Part shown: positions 11,740 to 25,026 of the stretch, one piece after another
Position numbering within the stretch: the stretch's first letter is position 1
Layout of the letters: every line of letters starts with the position of its first letter
DNA from: Collybiopsis luxurians FD-317 M1
Taxonomy: Eukaryota > Basidiomycota > Agaricomycetes > Agaricales > Omphalotaceae
Reading direction: 5' to 3'
DNA: 64,000 bases
Assembly (NCBI GenBank): GCA_000827265.1
Contig: KN834776.1
Location: 117,448 to 181,447 of the forward strand
The notes under the pieces: generated by a model
What the model was told of the DNA's origin: nothing
The model's database searches: none
What the model saw: only the letters and a program-made list of their open reading frames with translations
Position numbers and translations under genes: made by a program

Positions 11740-12651
11740 TCTCAAGATGACTGCGCTGGCGGTGGCCTTCGGAGACATTTTGGAACTCAAGATGGAGTAA
11801 GAGAAGTGGTTCGTTCAGGCTGTGGAGCCATTGCTCAGGATGGTGAGGAGCTCTACTTCTTCGTCATCAGATTCAAGTGGTATTGAGGGCAGCGAAGATA
11901 TGGATTAGCATACCCAAGGGGCAGATCCGAGTCAATCTTCCTTTGCTTCCTTTACCCTCATCAGTGAACAAAATATATCGGAGCGCTGGTAAAAGCACTC
12001 AAGCAGGACGTCTCGAGTCTGCTCATCTATGTTCTGTGCATTCCCTGAGATACCGACCCCCAAAATTCAAGTTTTGTGATACCTCTGTACCTCGAAGCTA
12101 TTTTCCTGCTCATCCCTCCTGCCGCAAAAAAGGCCTCGGTAGAGGACCCACGTGGAGGTCAGTGTTACCGGACTTCATTGAAACTTATTCCTCATCAAAT
12201 CCTTTCATTCTCGATAATACAGACGCGCAACTAATGACCGACCTCTCCGAACTCGTAATGCGCGGAACGCAAACCCCGCAAACCCTTCATCAATCAGAAG
12301 CCTGGGCATCCCAAGCGATTGCTGTGAAGATGAAGGCTCGCGGAGAAGCCTATAAATCCCTTGATGTGTGCGAAGAGATCCATGCTGCTGCATTGTACGA
12401 CGTCACGACGTTCCGAGATGTCAGTGAACTGGTGGATCCTTTTGCGTACACATCGCTGACTCTATTCTTTGCTATCTGTGACGCAGATGGCAGGAAACAA
12501 GAAATCGGTAAGAGATCTATTCCGGAATTGGCTGGATCAAGCTAGGTCGATAGCTATGACAGAGGGCATTGTGGAGTCTTCGAAAGCTTGGCATTGGATA
12601 GATCTGGGGCGGAAGTAGGAGAAGGAGTTGCAGTCGTCTAAAGAGAAGCCA
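11740..12651 (+). pseudogene. TPR-repeat protein gene fragment (Mgr3-like), copy 2
   Basis: The same gene as 7.1-7.97 kb, with different lesions. The 5' part is decayed by stops and frame changes (AVAFGDILEL, VEPLLRMVRSS). The 3' part is well preserved: MTDLSELVMRGTQTPQTLHQ, EAWASQAIAVKMKARGEA, VCEEIHAAALYDVTTFRD, then after an intron with a good CAG acceptor, MAGNKKSVRDLFRNWLDQAR and SIAMTEGIVESSKAWHWIDL to a stop near 12651. It retains the middle region missing in copy 1, so the two copies broke independently. It sits downstream of and divergent to the MVFHALEAVACK fragment. Confidence 0.7.
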
Positions 12652-13134
12652 TGAATTATGTAGCGATGGCTTCGCCTTGCGAACGGTTCCAGTTCAAGAT
12701 GTAGAAGCTCTGGTTCAGACCGAGAGTTAAAGTCACTGGGACAGGTACGATCATACTTGGAAGTGTTAGCTGGACGCGCGGAATGAGGCTTCAAGTGCGT
12801 ACTTAAGGTTGGACTGATCAGTCTAAGGCTGATATATCACCCCACTGCTAGGGGTAGAGTCTGGTCTGTACCAGCGGATATCTCGATGAACTCGGGAGCA
12901 GCTGCCGCTATCGTGGGCTCGAACGATGGCTTCCCTTGCCATTTACCGTTCTGAGCTGGGAAACTGGGAAAGACTCCGTGCCTTCCGAGTCCTGTAGGCA
13001 TGATGAACAGCGAAAGAGGTGCACGTTCACAAGCGATGAAACTCCGGAGCCTAGTGACTGTGCTTGGAGAGGAGTCTTCCTCTGACTTTACACCTCTGTT
13101 TCCCCGGTAGACAAGACTCAGAGCTGTATTGGGA

Positions 13135-13215
13135 CGGGCTGCAACAAGCTAGGGAAATATGAATGACAAAAGGTATCGTACAGACTTGAAAAGCAGGAGC
13201 AGGAGAAGTCCGAGG
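13135..13215 (+). pseudogene. Extra remnant of the TPR gene last exon
   Basis: About 80 bases resemble the last coding exon at 12535-12620, with the segment containing CAACAAGCTAGG followed by ATGACAAAAGG. No frame survives. It shows that the 3' end of this gene was copied more often than the rest. Confidence 0.5.
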
Positions 13216-16200
13216 ATTAATTTTTAAGTCGGATGTGATGACGGTGTGCAATCGGAAAACTCAGATCGATTGGTTTGTTATTCGTCGTACATTGGACAAA
13301 TTTTGTCAGCCAACCTGTGAGTAGATTGTGCGCGACCTCGCCTAACTCGATCCATCCTTCACTGTGACCGCTAGGATACTACAGAATTTGAACCAGGTCA
13401 TCAGCCTGAACCTAAACTTGCTTGACCCATTCGCTCAACGCTGCCGCTGGTTACCCGGACAGGTTGCTCATACTCGAACGGTTCTGAGGGCTGAGCATCT
13501 TGAGATTGAGAGATTTTTTTGTTGTCCACGTCACATTTCTATGTATATGCACTTAAGTGCATACGTATTTGAAGATTGAACTGATTGGTTCTACATACTG
13601 TACATAGAGTGCACGTCAAATCCTAATTTAACGGACTCAAGAATCAAAATTGCGAATCGGGAAAGGGCGGGAGCATGTAGCTACTCGTATCTTCCCGCCG
13701 GATTGGAAGAATGTTTTGTTCATTGATGAAGAGCTGCGCATTGCGACCTATTACGACGCGTTAAAGAGATTGAATTCTTCAACATGAGTGGACTGATGGT
13801 CTCTAGAGCCCGAAAAGTAGAGTTCTACTTAATTTTGACACCTCCAGCATATCGTGTATCTACAGTTATATACTCAGACTGAAGGTATTCACTTGAAGAA
13901 TTTTGAACCTGGATACCGTGCTGATTGATTTTTCAGTCATTCCAGCTCATTGTTTTCCAAGTAGATTCGGAGAGTTGTATGTATGTATGTGATTTTCGCG
14001 CGGTAACATAACTTATAACCTCCGTGGTTGCCATGATATCCATCACCGACGACGGACGAGGACTGACTATTATTGAAGTAGTTACTATGTGATCACGTTG
14101 GAGAGAAGAAGCACAAAATCTTCAATTCTTCATGCTAACGCGCCTGCAATCGCGGAGGGCCAGGGAGATCGTATGCATCTGGGATGGGAATGCTGTTGTG
14201 CGACAGTCCGCAAGAGAAGTGAGTGTAGGGACCTCTAGGGACCTCGGCCAAATGTAACTCGAATGTGTGTGTGTGTGCTGGATTGAGCACGGATACCATA
14301 CAGTATCTTGACGGCGGGAAGGGAGACGGTCCACGGAGATGAGAGTTACCTAACTTATCATCCTATTTTGACCCTACCCGACTCTACGTTCCCTATCGAC
14401 TCTCCGGAAAAATTTGGGGGGACTTGAGAGGAAAGATAGGAACCTGCTGGCTGTAGACCCCCAAGAGTCCAGATTTGTCTAGACCAGGTTTGCGCCCTGC
14501 CGCATTAGCACCTAAAAAAGTGCCACATACTTACCAAAAACAATCATCCAGCAGCTCGCGACGTCGGTTACGCTCGACTGTATTTTTCCGGCTAATGCTG
14601 GCGGCGATGGTGCAAGATGGCGTAGAAAATGCACAGACATCTACAGTATGGTACCCGTTGGAAGTGAACGATTTCAAAGCTAATTCAGGGCCAACTTGCG
14701 GGCCTGAGGGTGCATATGAGCAAACTAGAGAGTGTTTAGCTTCTACGCTTCAATGTCAAGCAAATTTAAGATTTAGAGCAAATTTCTGGCTTCGAAGAAA
14801 ATTAAATTTTTTACCAGTTTCCTAAGCTTGTTCGATGTTTAGTGTGCTATCATGGTCTCCTCTCTTATCTCGGATACCTTTTCCCGAATGTCCGACCCTG
14901 TCCAAGCGTATTCAAATCTATTCTACACTTACCCGAGACGGACCTGTACGCTTTTTGAACTTTGAAGCAAGCTGTTTAACATTCTTCACAAGTCTTCATG
15001 GTGACGATATGACAAGGAATGAGATTGAATTGAGTTGAACGTTTTCCCCGCGTTCTGGAATCTCGAGTATGTCTCCTTGGGGATATGGGAATTAGTCGAC
15101 TGAGTTGAGCCGAGTGAATCTCGTCTGATCTGATCATCCATGCCCTTCATCGACCCTGACGGATGTGACCCTCTCAGTCCGTAAGCTGCTTCCTCGCGGC
15201 GCGTTACATGAACTATGTATTATTCTGTGAAATTTCTCCTGGTGCTGTAAATTAATGAAAAGCTGGGCTTTCTGGTCAGGTGAAATACACGCATGCAATT
15301 GCCCGCGATTCCTACCCCAGCCTCCGTTAGGACGCAATAAACAGCGAACAGTCTTGGAAATAGATTTGTATCAGTCTGTATCCGCAACAAGACTTTCCCC
15401 AACAAGCCTTTTTTTTTACGAGGACCACGCAGAGAGCATGCTATCATCCCGCTTCTTCCGCCCCCTCCCCTGGCCGTCCCTGGTCGTCCAAGAAGTTCAA
15501 GATTTCCGGAGTTTGCCTGCCTCCGAACTGATAGCGTTTGAGTCGTTCTCTTTTGTCTTCACTCAGGCTTCAGCGGGGGTACTTAACTTTTGAAAGACCA
15601 ACGATCAGATAGCATTTTCATTTGATAAATACATAGCATCTTGGTCTGCCAAAAACCCCGCAACCGCTTTCAACAAATTGCTGGACGCCCAACGGAAGAA
15701 TGTATGTACCTTTAAGAACGAACCCGCTGTACGACTTACATAAAGCTTTTCGACCTGAAAGTCCTCCCGCGAAGCATTTTAGCAGCTCAATTGTTGTCTA
15801 TTCTCTGATTATCCTGAGAAATCTCGTCACTTCCTATGTGGTAGTCCCGCCCCCCCCCCCCCCCCCCCCTCAGCATCAGAACCGAGGAGTTCACCGTGCG
15901 AGGGGCCAACGGACATCGCATAACTTGTAACTTCAGATTATACACCTGGACTTACTCTATGCATTCTCCAGCTTGGTGATCGGACGAGAGCCCTGCTGTC
16001 AGTTTTGAACGCTCCATTAGGCAAAGTGAACCGATGTTTTTGCTTTCTTTGACTCCTAAAATTTTTGGAAAATCTTCCGGACGAAATAAGAGGACGCTGA
16101 GTACGTGTACGAAGAAAAAGTCGTTAATCCGCAGTGGACAAGTCTATATGATATGTAATGTAAAATAAGTAAACGTAAAGATGTACACTGAATGCAATCG

Positions 16201-17700
16201 ATGTGTATCCCCTCCTCCGTGAAGCACGCTCAGAACTGCTCAAGGTCGGACCTTTGTTGTATGCATACGGACACAGGCTCAACAAGCCCGTTTACAGTTT
16301 TATATGGTCTGATTGACCTCGGGGTCGATCTACTTTTAGTCTATGATGTCTTCTCCGAAAAAATAGCGAACTTTCATTCCTTTTCTTGCCTTGGCCGTTT
16401 TTTCCGGACAGCCGTGAGGGCCGATTTTGTTTGGTCTGGAGACCTCTGAGGAGCATTTACTCGGTTAGCTCCACGTCTGTATTCTGTATTCTGATTCCCG
16501 TCCTCTTGTAAACAGACTAGCAGCGACTTAGTATGTACGTAGTGACAACATACAACGCACGGCGCAGGGCTTGACTTGTTCATCACTGCTGACCCACTGA
16601 CATTCCGTGCCACTGCCCATATTCGGAAAACCCGCTCAACAAGTCATGTATATGTGCTATCCTTAGTAGTCTTGTCGTGACAAGACCGTGACGGACATTC
16701 TACCCTAATATGGCTTAGACGGGTGGACACTAGACGGTGAGATGGTAATCGCATATAGATCGAGAAATCGAGTTGAACATACAGTTATCAGCCGGTGTCA
16801 GGTATTTTTACTTCGCTCTGAGATGACAAGGACAAGGCTCTAACAAAAATCAGGCCATCTTGATTCCTCATGTTAAACGCATTGCGCACATACAGCGTCG
16901 GAGGTTTTTGCTTTTTCGCCAAGCTAGTACTACAATCCGGGTCTAGAGCGGGCGAGAAAGTCGGAAAGGCTCACGACTGCCCAGTCCACCTGAATTGAAA
17001 CATATGTGCGAACCTCCTAAAGGGAGATGGCGGGGGAGGAGGGGAAGATCTGCCATTTTAGACCAGACGCGACGGAAACGGAGGTCGCTTGAGAAATAGA
17101 GAAACGGTGCTCTGTGCAGAGCTCCCCTGTTTTTTACGGTGTAGAATGTCCTAGGCGGGCATCTTTCTGTGCGTGAGCAGAAGGAAGGTTATTTGAAGGC
17201 GGTATCTGAAGACGGTATCTGTAGGCCCTCGCAATGTTCGCATGTAGGACTCAAAGGCTTCGGTCATTGTGGGTGAAGAGAGATTCTAGTAGGGCCCATT
17301 ATAATAGTCGGACTCTATGTTCAGAAGAGCCCCAAAAAGCTTTATGTTATCCATTCTTCGAGCTGTACTACTGCCCCTGGGATGAAAAATAAAAGGCTCA
17401 TAAAAAAAAAAATATTGAAAGAGTCGGGGAATGCCTTGGTGAATCAGTCAAAGAGAAATGGCCCCCATGGCTGGCTGCATGCACTTGTAGCCTATTCGAT
17501 GCTTTGTCGCGGAAAACCTTCTCTGGACTTCGAGATAATCTTTCAGGATAAGCGCCTGCATAGCCATTCGGCGTCTGTTTTATTTCACAGCTGTAGATAG
17601 CCGCCCATATCCGGCTAGCTTAAGCTTGCTGCTTGACACGTTTGACGACAGGGTGCATGCAACGTCGAGCCCCAGATACCTGAGGATACCGCATCTCAGA
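13216..17700. other. Gene-poor region with a 20-base C run
   Basis: Base composition is ordinary and CpG is not depleted, yet I find no multi-exon gene. Frames are at most about 116 codons (14475-14825) and show no motif. An uninterrupted run of 20 C lies at 15850-15869. Short ACAC/GTGT tracts occur near 14265-14280. Untranslated or lineage-specific genes cannot be excluded. Confidence 0.5.
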
Positions 17701-17721
17701 GATACCTTTTAACATTGCGAT

Positions 17722-20700
17722 ATGAAGTTCAGGTCAGCTCCAGCCTTTGTACGGCCAGTTTGTGCCAAATTAATACTCTTTCATTACCAGTTCCGCTCTC
17801 AAATTCAACGCAGTTTCGGAGTGGTGGGAGGAGTACATCGAGTGAGCTGAATGTGTTCCAAGGTACTGTATAGACCTGCGACTGATTGTATCCAGTTATG
17901 ATACCCTTAAGAAATATATCTATCAACTGGAGAAGCAGCAGCAGGGCCTATCTTCTTCATACCAAGATTTGGAATCCAACGAGCGGACTTCACTTGTCGG
18001 AAGACCCGATGACGCTGCCACAGACTCCATCTTTATCCCTCTTCTTGACAAGGAACTGAAGAAGATTACACTGTTCTACGAGAATCAAGAAAAAGAGTTG
18101 TTCGAGGAATTGGAGGAGCTGGAAGCCCTGGTTCAGAAACAGGACGAAATCGGTCTTGAGGGAGACCACTACGTTGATGATGGAGAATACGATGATGAAG
18201 ATGACGAAAGTATTTCTCGGAGTCCGGTAGGACAAAGGCGACGACGTTTGTCCAGCGCCTTCACCCACAGTCGAAATACGTCTATTCCTGGTGAGTAATG
18301 TCACCCATTTTCTTCGGCCCCTTCTCAGTGTAGTCCAGGAGGAACCAGTGCTCCGGAAACATCTGCGAGGCCCCACAGATATAGTATTTCCTCCAGTGAA
18401 GGCGATATGGAAGATAGCATCGCGTCCCTCAAATGGCCCATCCGTAAAGTTGCAAATACTCTGAGGGGCATGAGGGACAGCGTCACAATGAGGGAGAGTG
18501 TAACGTCTTCAGCGTTACTGGAAACCGTTTGGACCGCCCGTACAAATTACGCGTACGATACGCGGCTCCTTTTCAAACGTCGGATAACCACTCTCTACAT
18601 AACCTTCACCTCCCTGCGCTCGTACGTTGAAGTAAACCATTCGGGGTTTCGTAAAATCCTTAAAAAGTAGGTCTACAATGTCCCGCTGTCCTCTTGACAT
18701 GCTGTGTACTAAAGTTTCGACGCCAGGTACGATAAAGTTACCTACAGCGAGGTATGTAGATTGAACTAGATCTACATGTTCCTATCTGACCTGTTCGACA
18801 GCTCAAGGATCATTATCTCCACGATGTCGTGGAACAGAGCCTTCCATTCACTTCTACCGCAAAGGACAAGCTGAATAGCGCGGTAGACCGTCTAGTCGAG
18901 CTCTATATGAAATGCGTCACGCAGGGAAATAGGAATCTTGCCAAACAACAGCTCAAACTTCACCAGCGGGAAAATATCGCTTGGGAGCGTGATACTGTAT
19001 GGCGTCAGATGATTGGCCGGGAACGACGGGGCGAAGGTGCTGCCTCCAGATCCCTTGGCGCTAGTTTAGTGAAGGAACCTGAACCTGGACTGTTCGCCAT
19101 TCCAACACCATTGGGGAGAGTCCCTGTCACGCGCAAAGTGCTATTTTTGATCACAGCACTGATAGTTTTTGCGGTATTGCTGAGTGTGCGCGTTGTCGAT
19201 GGCGAAGAAGCCAATCGCTGCTTTGCGGTGTTGATATTCTGTACAATCCTCTGGGCCACTGAGGTGCGATGTGCGCGATTAGCATTCTTGGAACGAGATC
19301 TGACTATCTCTAGGCAATACCTTTGTTTGTTACGTCCATCCTCGTTCCTCTTCTCCTCGTTTGTCTACGTGTTGTAAGGAACCCGGACACGGAACAACGC
19401 CTGAGTGCGCAAGACGCCACCAAGTGTGTCTGCAAACTGTCATTAATCTATCCTTGGTACTAATTATATTTTAGGTTCATCTTTTCCGCAATGTTTTCTC
19501 CGACAATCATGCTTCTCATCGGAGGCTTCACTATCTCTTCTGCGCTGAGCAAGACTAGTATAGACCGCGTCCTTATCACTCGTGTACTTAGTCTTGCCGG
19601 TACAAAGCCCTCCGTCGTGTTGTTGGCTTTCATGTGCGTCTCGTGCTTTGCCAGTATGTGGATCAGCAACGTCGCGGCCCCAACGTTGTGCTTTACCTTG
19701 ATTAGGGTTAGCCCGCTTTCGCTCCATCTGTTGAAGCTTCTTCTAACAGATTTTGTAGCCTATCTTGCGGACACTGCCTCCAAAGACCTCCTTTGCTCCT
19801 GCATTAATCGTGAGTGGCGTCGGCCTCATTGCAACCTTGAATTGGACTTAATTAAATCTCAAGTTGGGTATTGCCCTAGCCGCCAACATTGGTGGTCAGA
19901 GCTCTCCTATTTCGTCACCGCAAAACTTGATTGCGCTCCAAAATATGGATGACCCGTTAGATTGGGGAACGTGGTTTGCTGTAGCCATTCCTGTCTCGGC
20001 TCTCTCAATTCTTTTAATATGGGGCTTGCTATTGGCGTCGTATCGACCCAGTCGATCTCCTGACGGTGAAGGTGATATTGAGATTCGACCGATTCGCGCC
20101 ACAAAAGAGCCGTTCACTCGCCAGCAGTATTGGGTTTCCTTCGTCTGTATCGCTACAATTGCGCTGTGGTGCATTGCTCACTCAATCGAAGACTATGTTG
20201 GAGACATGGGAGTTATTGCCATAATCCCGGTATTAGCATTCTTCGCCACTGGAATATTAAAGAAGGTGCATTTTTGGACATATTTTTCATTATTTGGATG
20301 GGGTCCGCTGACCCATGTTTTTTTAATTTATTTTCCTTGCTCCTTTAGGATGATTTTGAACAATTCGCATGGACCATCGTGTTCCTCGCGATGGGTGGTA
20401 TCGCTCTTGGAAAAGGCGTTACTTCCAGCGGATTGCTCGAGATTATGGGAGAAATCATTAGAGATCTCGTCGATGGATTTAGCCTGTACAATGTCGTCCT
20501 CATCTTGTCCCCTATTGTCCTGGTGGGTAACTCCGGCCGTCGTGAAAATCCCATGCTCACTTCCGTTTAGGTTATTTCTACCTTCATTAGCCACACGATA
20601 GCGAGTGTACTTCTTGTGCCTATCGCAAAGGAAGTCGCCTCTAGTCTCGGCGGAAATCACCAAAACTTGCTCATCTTTGTGACTGCATTAATTTGCTCAG

Positions 20701-21091
20701 CTGGTATGGGTATGCCCGTTTCCGGGTTCCCCAATCAAACTGCGTACGCCTGTTTTTTTCCCTTGTGAGAGAAAAGAAAAATAACTCATCGAGTTCCGCT
20801 TTCGGGTTTTTCGTATCTAGGGCTACCCAAGAAGATGATCTAGGAGAACTGTATTTATCCAATGTTGACTTCTTGAAGAACGGAGTCCCTGCTAGTATTT
20901 TCGCAACGCTTGTAAGTTTGGTTTCGCATGGTCGGGTGAGAATCCAATCGGTTAATTTTCCGCTTCTCTTGCCTAGGTCGTCGCCACCGTGGGTTATTCA
21001 ATCATGTTCGCTATAGGGTGAGCCTATTTTCTTTTCACATACTTTCGCGGCGAGGTTGATTTATTATTTTTTTTCTCTCGTTAGCCTGTGA
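17722..21091 (+). CDS. SPX-domain low-affinity phosphate transporter (Pho91/Pho90 type)
   Basis: The protein starts MKFSSALKFNAVSEWWEEYI, then DYDTLKKYIYQLE after an intron: a classic SPX N-terminus, which in this family senses inositol pyrophosphates. The SPX region continues through KELKKITLFYENQEKELFEE and GFRKILKKYDK. A membrane transporter of the divalent anion:Na+ symporter (DASS) type follows: VLFLITALIVFAVLLSV, TMLLIGGFTISSAL-like and SNVAAPTLCFTLIRPILRTL segments, NIGGQSSPISSPQN, GGIALGKGVTSSGLL, and the signature-like GMGMPVSGFPNQTA before an ending in FAIGL. Many short introns split it and the phases checked are consistent. In yeast, Pho91 exports phosphate from the vacuole while Pho87/Pho90 act at the plasma membrane; which applies here is not visible from sequence. 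Confidence 0.92.
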
Positions 21092-21556
21092 TGTTTCAAG
21101 TGGAGTCGGGACATTCCGAACATCGTCTGCGGACTGTAAAGTAATAAGCTTTCGAAAATGTTATGTGCTTTCGATTCGATTTTTTTGTGGGGGGCATTTA
21201 GTAAAAATTGATTGGTTAGGTAGTACGGTAGTAGTACATTGATTTCTTTTTGAAAAAAATGGAATGGATAACTTGCTCGTGAAGGAAAAATGTCAAGTAG
21301 AAGAAATACAATGACAAGGTATCTGTGCGTAAAGTATGTGGTTACTACTTAGGCGATAATTTTATTACTCGAAGGATTAGAACACGGAGCGACGATAAAG
21401 TAAAAAATAATGATACAAATTGTGCATGGAGCAAAGGACTTGAACGAACCGAGTAGCAGAAAACGCAAAGCATGTACAAGAAGGCCAATTATATAGGAGA
21501 AGAAATGTTTAAGGCAGGCTCGTCAAGGGCCGTTGTTCGTGTCCGTGTCCCATATA
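21092..21556. other. Convergent 3' spacer
   Basis: A short AT-rich stretch between the 3' ends of the phosphate transporter and the APSES gene, which point toward each other. No gene seen. Confidence 0.5.
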
Positions 21557-23481
21557 TCACCAAGGCCGGTAGGGCTGTCGATTTTCGCTACCGTATCCCG
21601 AGTCCGTGCTATGGCGCCGGCAACTCGCATCGACCTGAACTCTGGTCTCTCGACCGTCTTGATCGACGTCCATTGCGGACCGTCCAGATTCCGCAAGACG
21701 AGAGACGGGTAAATATGATTCCTCTTCGCATCTCATCGGGCTGCGACCAGAGTGGTCTCTCTCCCAAACAACGGGTAATTGAGTACTGAATGGTACAGAT
21801 TGCGGGGTGACTGGACTCGAAGGGGACGTCGACGGTGGGGATATGGGAGAGGGGTGTTGCGAAGGGTAGCTGTCGTCCGATGAGACGCTTAAACGTTCTC
21901 TGGACGTCTGGTGATGTATACGAGGATGTCTGATCTCAGGCTCAGAAAACCTGTGTGTAAGGTGAGGAGGAAGCGTTGAAGGAGCTGCTGTGGAAGACGA
22001 TCTGACCGCCGGAGTATTAGAGATTTGGCCTAGTGGGAGTAGATAAATTTCTTACTGCGCAATGGTCGTTCGAGAAGGCCATCTGTCACTCTCGTCGCTC
22101 TCTGAGAGGCGGCGAAGGACGGCCGCAGAGTCATTTACATCTACACCCCGCAAATCTTCCAATGCGGAGATGGGGGGTAGTGCATACCCGCCCACGGTGC
22201 GATTATTCGAAGTCGCGGGACTTATTGGAGGAAGAGTGATATTTTCGTGGGCACTGGGCGGACCGTGCTTTGCGAGCTCTGGGATATGAAGTTTGGTCGG
22301 CTGCGGCGGCTTAGAAACAAGAGGAGGGGATTGATTAGGGTATGGACTATAACGTGCGTACGCTCGAGAAGGGGGCATAGCGTGGTCTGAGTACGAGTTT
22401 TCATCTGATTGGGGGTGAGTGTTAAAGGCAGTGAATTGAGGTGGGTAAGAGGAGTAGGCTGAAGGGGGCAATACTCCAGAGCGGGAGGACTCAGAGGACG
22501 CATCATTTATCTGGGGCGTCACCACTGACCAGGACGAATGAGATGTGGTTGAGACATTCGGCATGCTAGACTTTCGAGGCGCGCGCCTTCGACCCGGGGC
22601 AGAAGCGACGACTTGGCCATATCCTGGCTGAGTGGGAGAAAGACATGTGCTGGGGAAAGTGGGGCTGAATAAAAAATATCGTTAGCTTTAGAAAAGAAAT
22701 AACACTAATTTCAGATTATTTACCCGAACAGAGGTACCAAATCTTCTCGAATAGGCCAGGCAACTCTAAAATAAGCGTGAATAGGTCGTCTAGAATAAGT
22801 AGCTCGATGGAAATTACCTTCTGGCCAATCGTAGAGCAACCTTCGGAAGACTTCTAAGTATATGAAAATACGAAACGTGTGGAAAGGCTTACCTCGTAGG
22901 GCATCCAAGTACCTTGAATTTTCAGGTAACCACCTCGTACTCTCCGAATGAGTGGAGCGAGATCTGGCTGAGAGTCGATCATTTTCACAATGTCGGCTTC
23001 GCAAGTGGCATGTGAGGAATTTGGGGAAAGCAATAAAATCAACGGTCCACAATACCTTTGGAATTTCCCAGAGCTAGAAAGTAGCGTCAGGACGCGCGAA
23101 AATAGGCGGCAAGAGCGGCGAAGCATTTACCTTTCCATATACCAGTCCAAAGGATGTATCCATCGTCGATATCCATCATGATCCACTGGCCATTGAGAGG
23201 GTATTCGTACACCGGTCTGAAATGATATCTGAGCCGCCGTCGCTAACCACTGCCTAACTTGCCACCCGACTTACATATACCCCCTAGGGTCATTGCTTGT
23301 AATGTACCTCCCTTTCGTAACATGATGATTCGAACTAGCGTAGGGGCGAAACTTGGGGCCAACTCCAGGCGGTAGATTGGCCGCATTTTCCTAGGAAAAA
23401 AAAAAACAGAGGGCAATGTTCAAAGGTCTCTTCTATCCAACGATGACAGAACCAATATACCTGTAACATCCCGGTGGTCAT
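21557..23481 (-). CDS. APSES/KilA-N-type DNA-binding transcription regulator
   Basis: The start MTTGMLQ at 23481 is followed, after a short intron, by ENAANLPPGVGPKFRPYASS, then YEYPLNGQWIMMDIDDGYIL, WTGIWK, ADIVKMIDSQPDLAPLIRRV, RGGYLKIQGTWMPYE, RVAWPIREDLVPLFG and a segment ending PGYGQVV. This is the APSES-type helix-turn-helix domain seen in basidiomycete proteins resembling Xbp1. A long Ser/Pro-rich tail follows. The frame seems to end near 22052, but a 54-base intron (22002-22055, donor GTAAG, acceptor CAG) leads into about 148 more open codons rich in Ser, Pro and Thr, ending at 21557. I therefore place the true stop there. Likely a nuclear regulator; targets unknown. Domain call from memory, moderate to good. 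Confidence 0.78.
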
Positions 23482-25026
23482 TTCGGATGAATATTCCAGG
23501 TACCGAGCCAATTATAAAGTCTTCGATAAATTCTCCGAAGTAGAGAGAGTGGCTACCAGCACCGCAAAGCTTAAAACAAACGAGTTGGTATCTTGCGTAT
23601 AGGTCGAGAGCAAAGGGGGAGGAGGGTATTAACCGTTAACCGGGCCTTGTTCAAATATCACCATTGGTACATATAAGTAACCGGGAATCCAAAATCAACG
23701 CCAACCCCAATCTGGGTCACACGCACGCGTAGCCCAGGAGACACTGTTTAAGGAAAGGCAGGTGTATACAGATGTTCGTCAACTGAAAAAAGATGTGACG
23801 GCCTCGGCCCCGGCAAAGTACATTGCCTGAAACAGACGTTTACCCCCCTCGAGATCGCAATCTCAAATCCGAGTATAAATTTGTCTTGATTTCGTAAAAA
23901 CGCGTTTCCATTCTCGAGTTCGAGCTGTCGGAATCACCCGCCCCTGCTTGTTAAAGTAGACCCTTGCTCACGAAAGGGACTTGAGAATATAAAAAAAAAA
24001 TCGCTAACGTTATGTGCCAAGGTGCCAATACTCGTTACCCATGAACCCTTTCGAAATGAAATTGTATCTACGAACCTACGTACGAACCAGCAAAAAAGAT
24101 ATGAACATTCTCTTCCCAGTTTATGTACGCCAGATCTTTACGCTAACGCCAATTTTTACGCCGTACGCCGTCACGTCGCACATAAAAAAACGGTCCATCC
24201 TTTCCGTTCCGACAGTCCCGAGAAAAAAGCAATGCATCATCTCCACATTCTACTATTTCCTTAGCTCGGATCTTATGCAAGATCATGACCTGGTGCTGCG
24301 CTTGCAACAGACCGGAAAAATCATTTAAAAGGCCTCATCGACATGCAACATCCGGAGGCCGGTGAAGAGGGACTTGTCATGAAAACATTTCCTTTTTCCT
24401 TTATGGCGTTCGTTGAGCTGATAACAACATTAACGATTCAGCGCTTGAAAGGTTTTCGAGGCTGATGATCCATATGGCCCTATCGCTCTCCAATCTGTTG
24501 GGAAGGGATTGCGATGGACCACCAAGATCCCACTCATTACCCTTCCCAACATACACTCATATCGCGCACTTTGGGAGGTGGAAGGGATATATGGAGATTG
24601 ACAGACGCAGCAAAAAAAGAAACATCCTCGATCATGACCACATTCATAACAAGTTGTACCTGAATAACAGTCTGTCTGTTCTTCGAGCCGTCACGAGCAA
24701 CGCCGGACTCAATAGAACGAATGAATGATATACAGACCTGAGAACAGGTCCGAAAATCGCACAACAAAAGATGATGTTATTGTTGCGTTTAGCGAGCCCC
24801 CCTCGACTACCCGTGTTAATCGCAGGTTCGGCTCCGAATGGCGGTGAGAATAGCTGTATCACCTCCATGCGTTGGTGAACCTAAACTTCAATAGAGTTTT
24901 TTTAGCATGTACAAGCAGATCTCTAACACCGTGCTATGTACAACCTGGAACCGTCGATACTGTATGATGCATCAATTGATAAAACAAAAACAAAAAATAA
25001 TACGATTTATGTCCGAACACATATAC
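23482..25026. promoter_or_regulatory. Upstream region of APSES gene and spacer
   Basis: No supported gene. The 5' side of the APSES gene (23.48-23.9 kb) probably holds its promoter. 24.0-24.9 kb contains only short frames of unfamiliar sequence, the longest 104 codons at 24014-24328. Confidence 0.4.

Noticed and set aside
13216..17700. Possible multi-exon gene in the gene-poor stretch
   Set aside because: No frame shows a familiar motif and no chain of phase-matched splice sites joins them.
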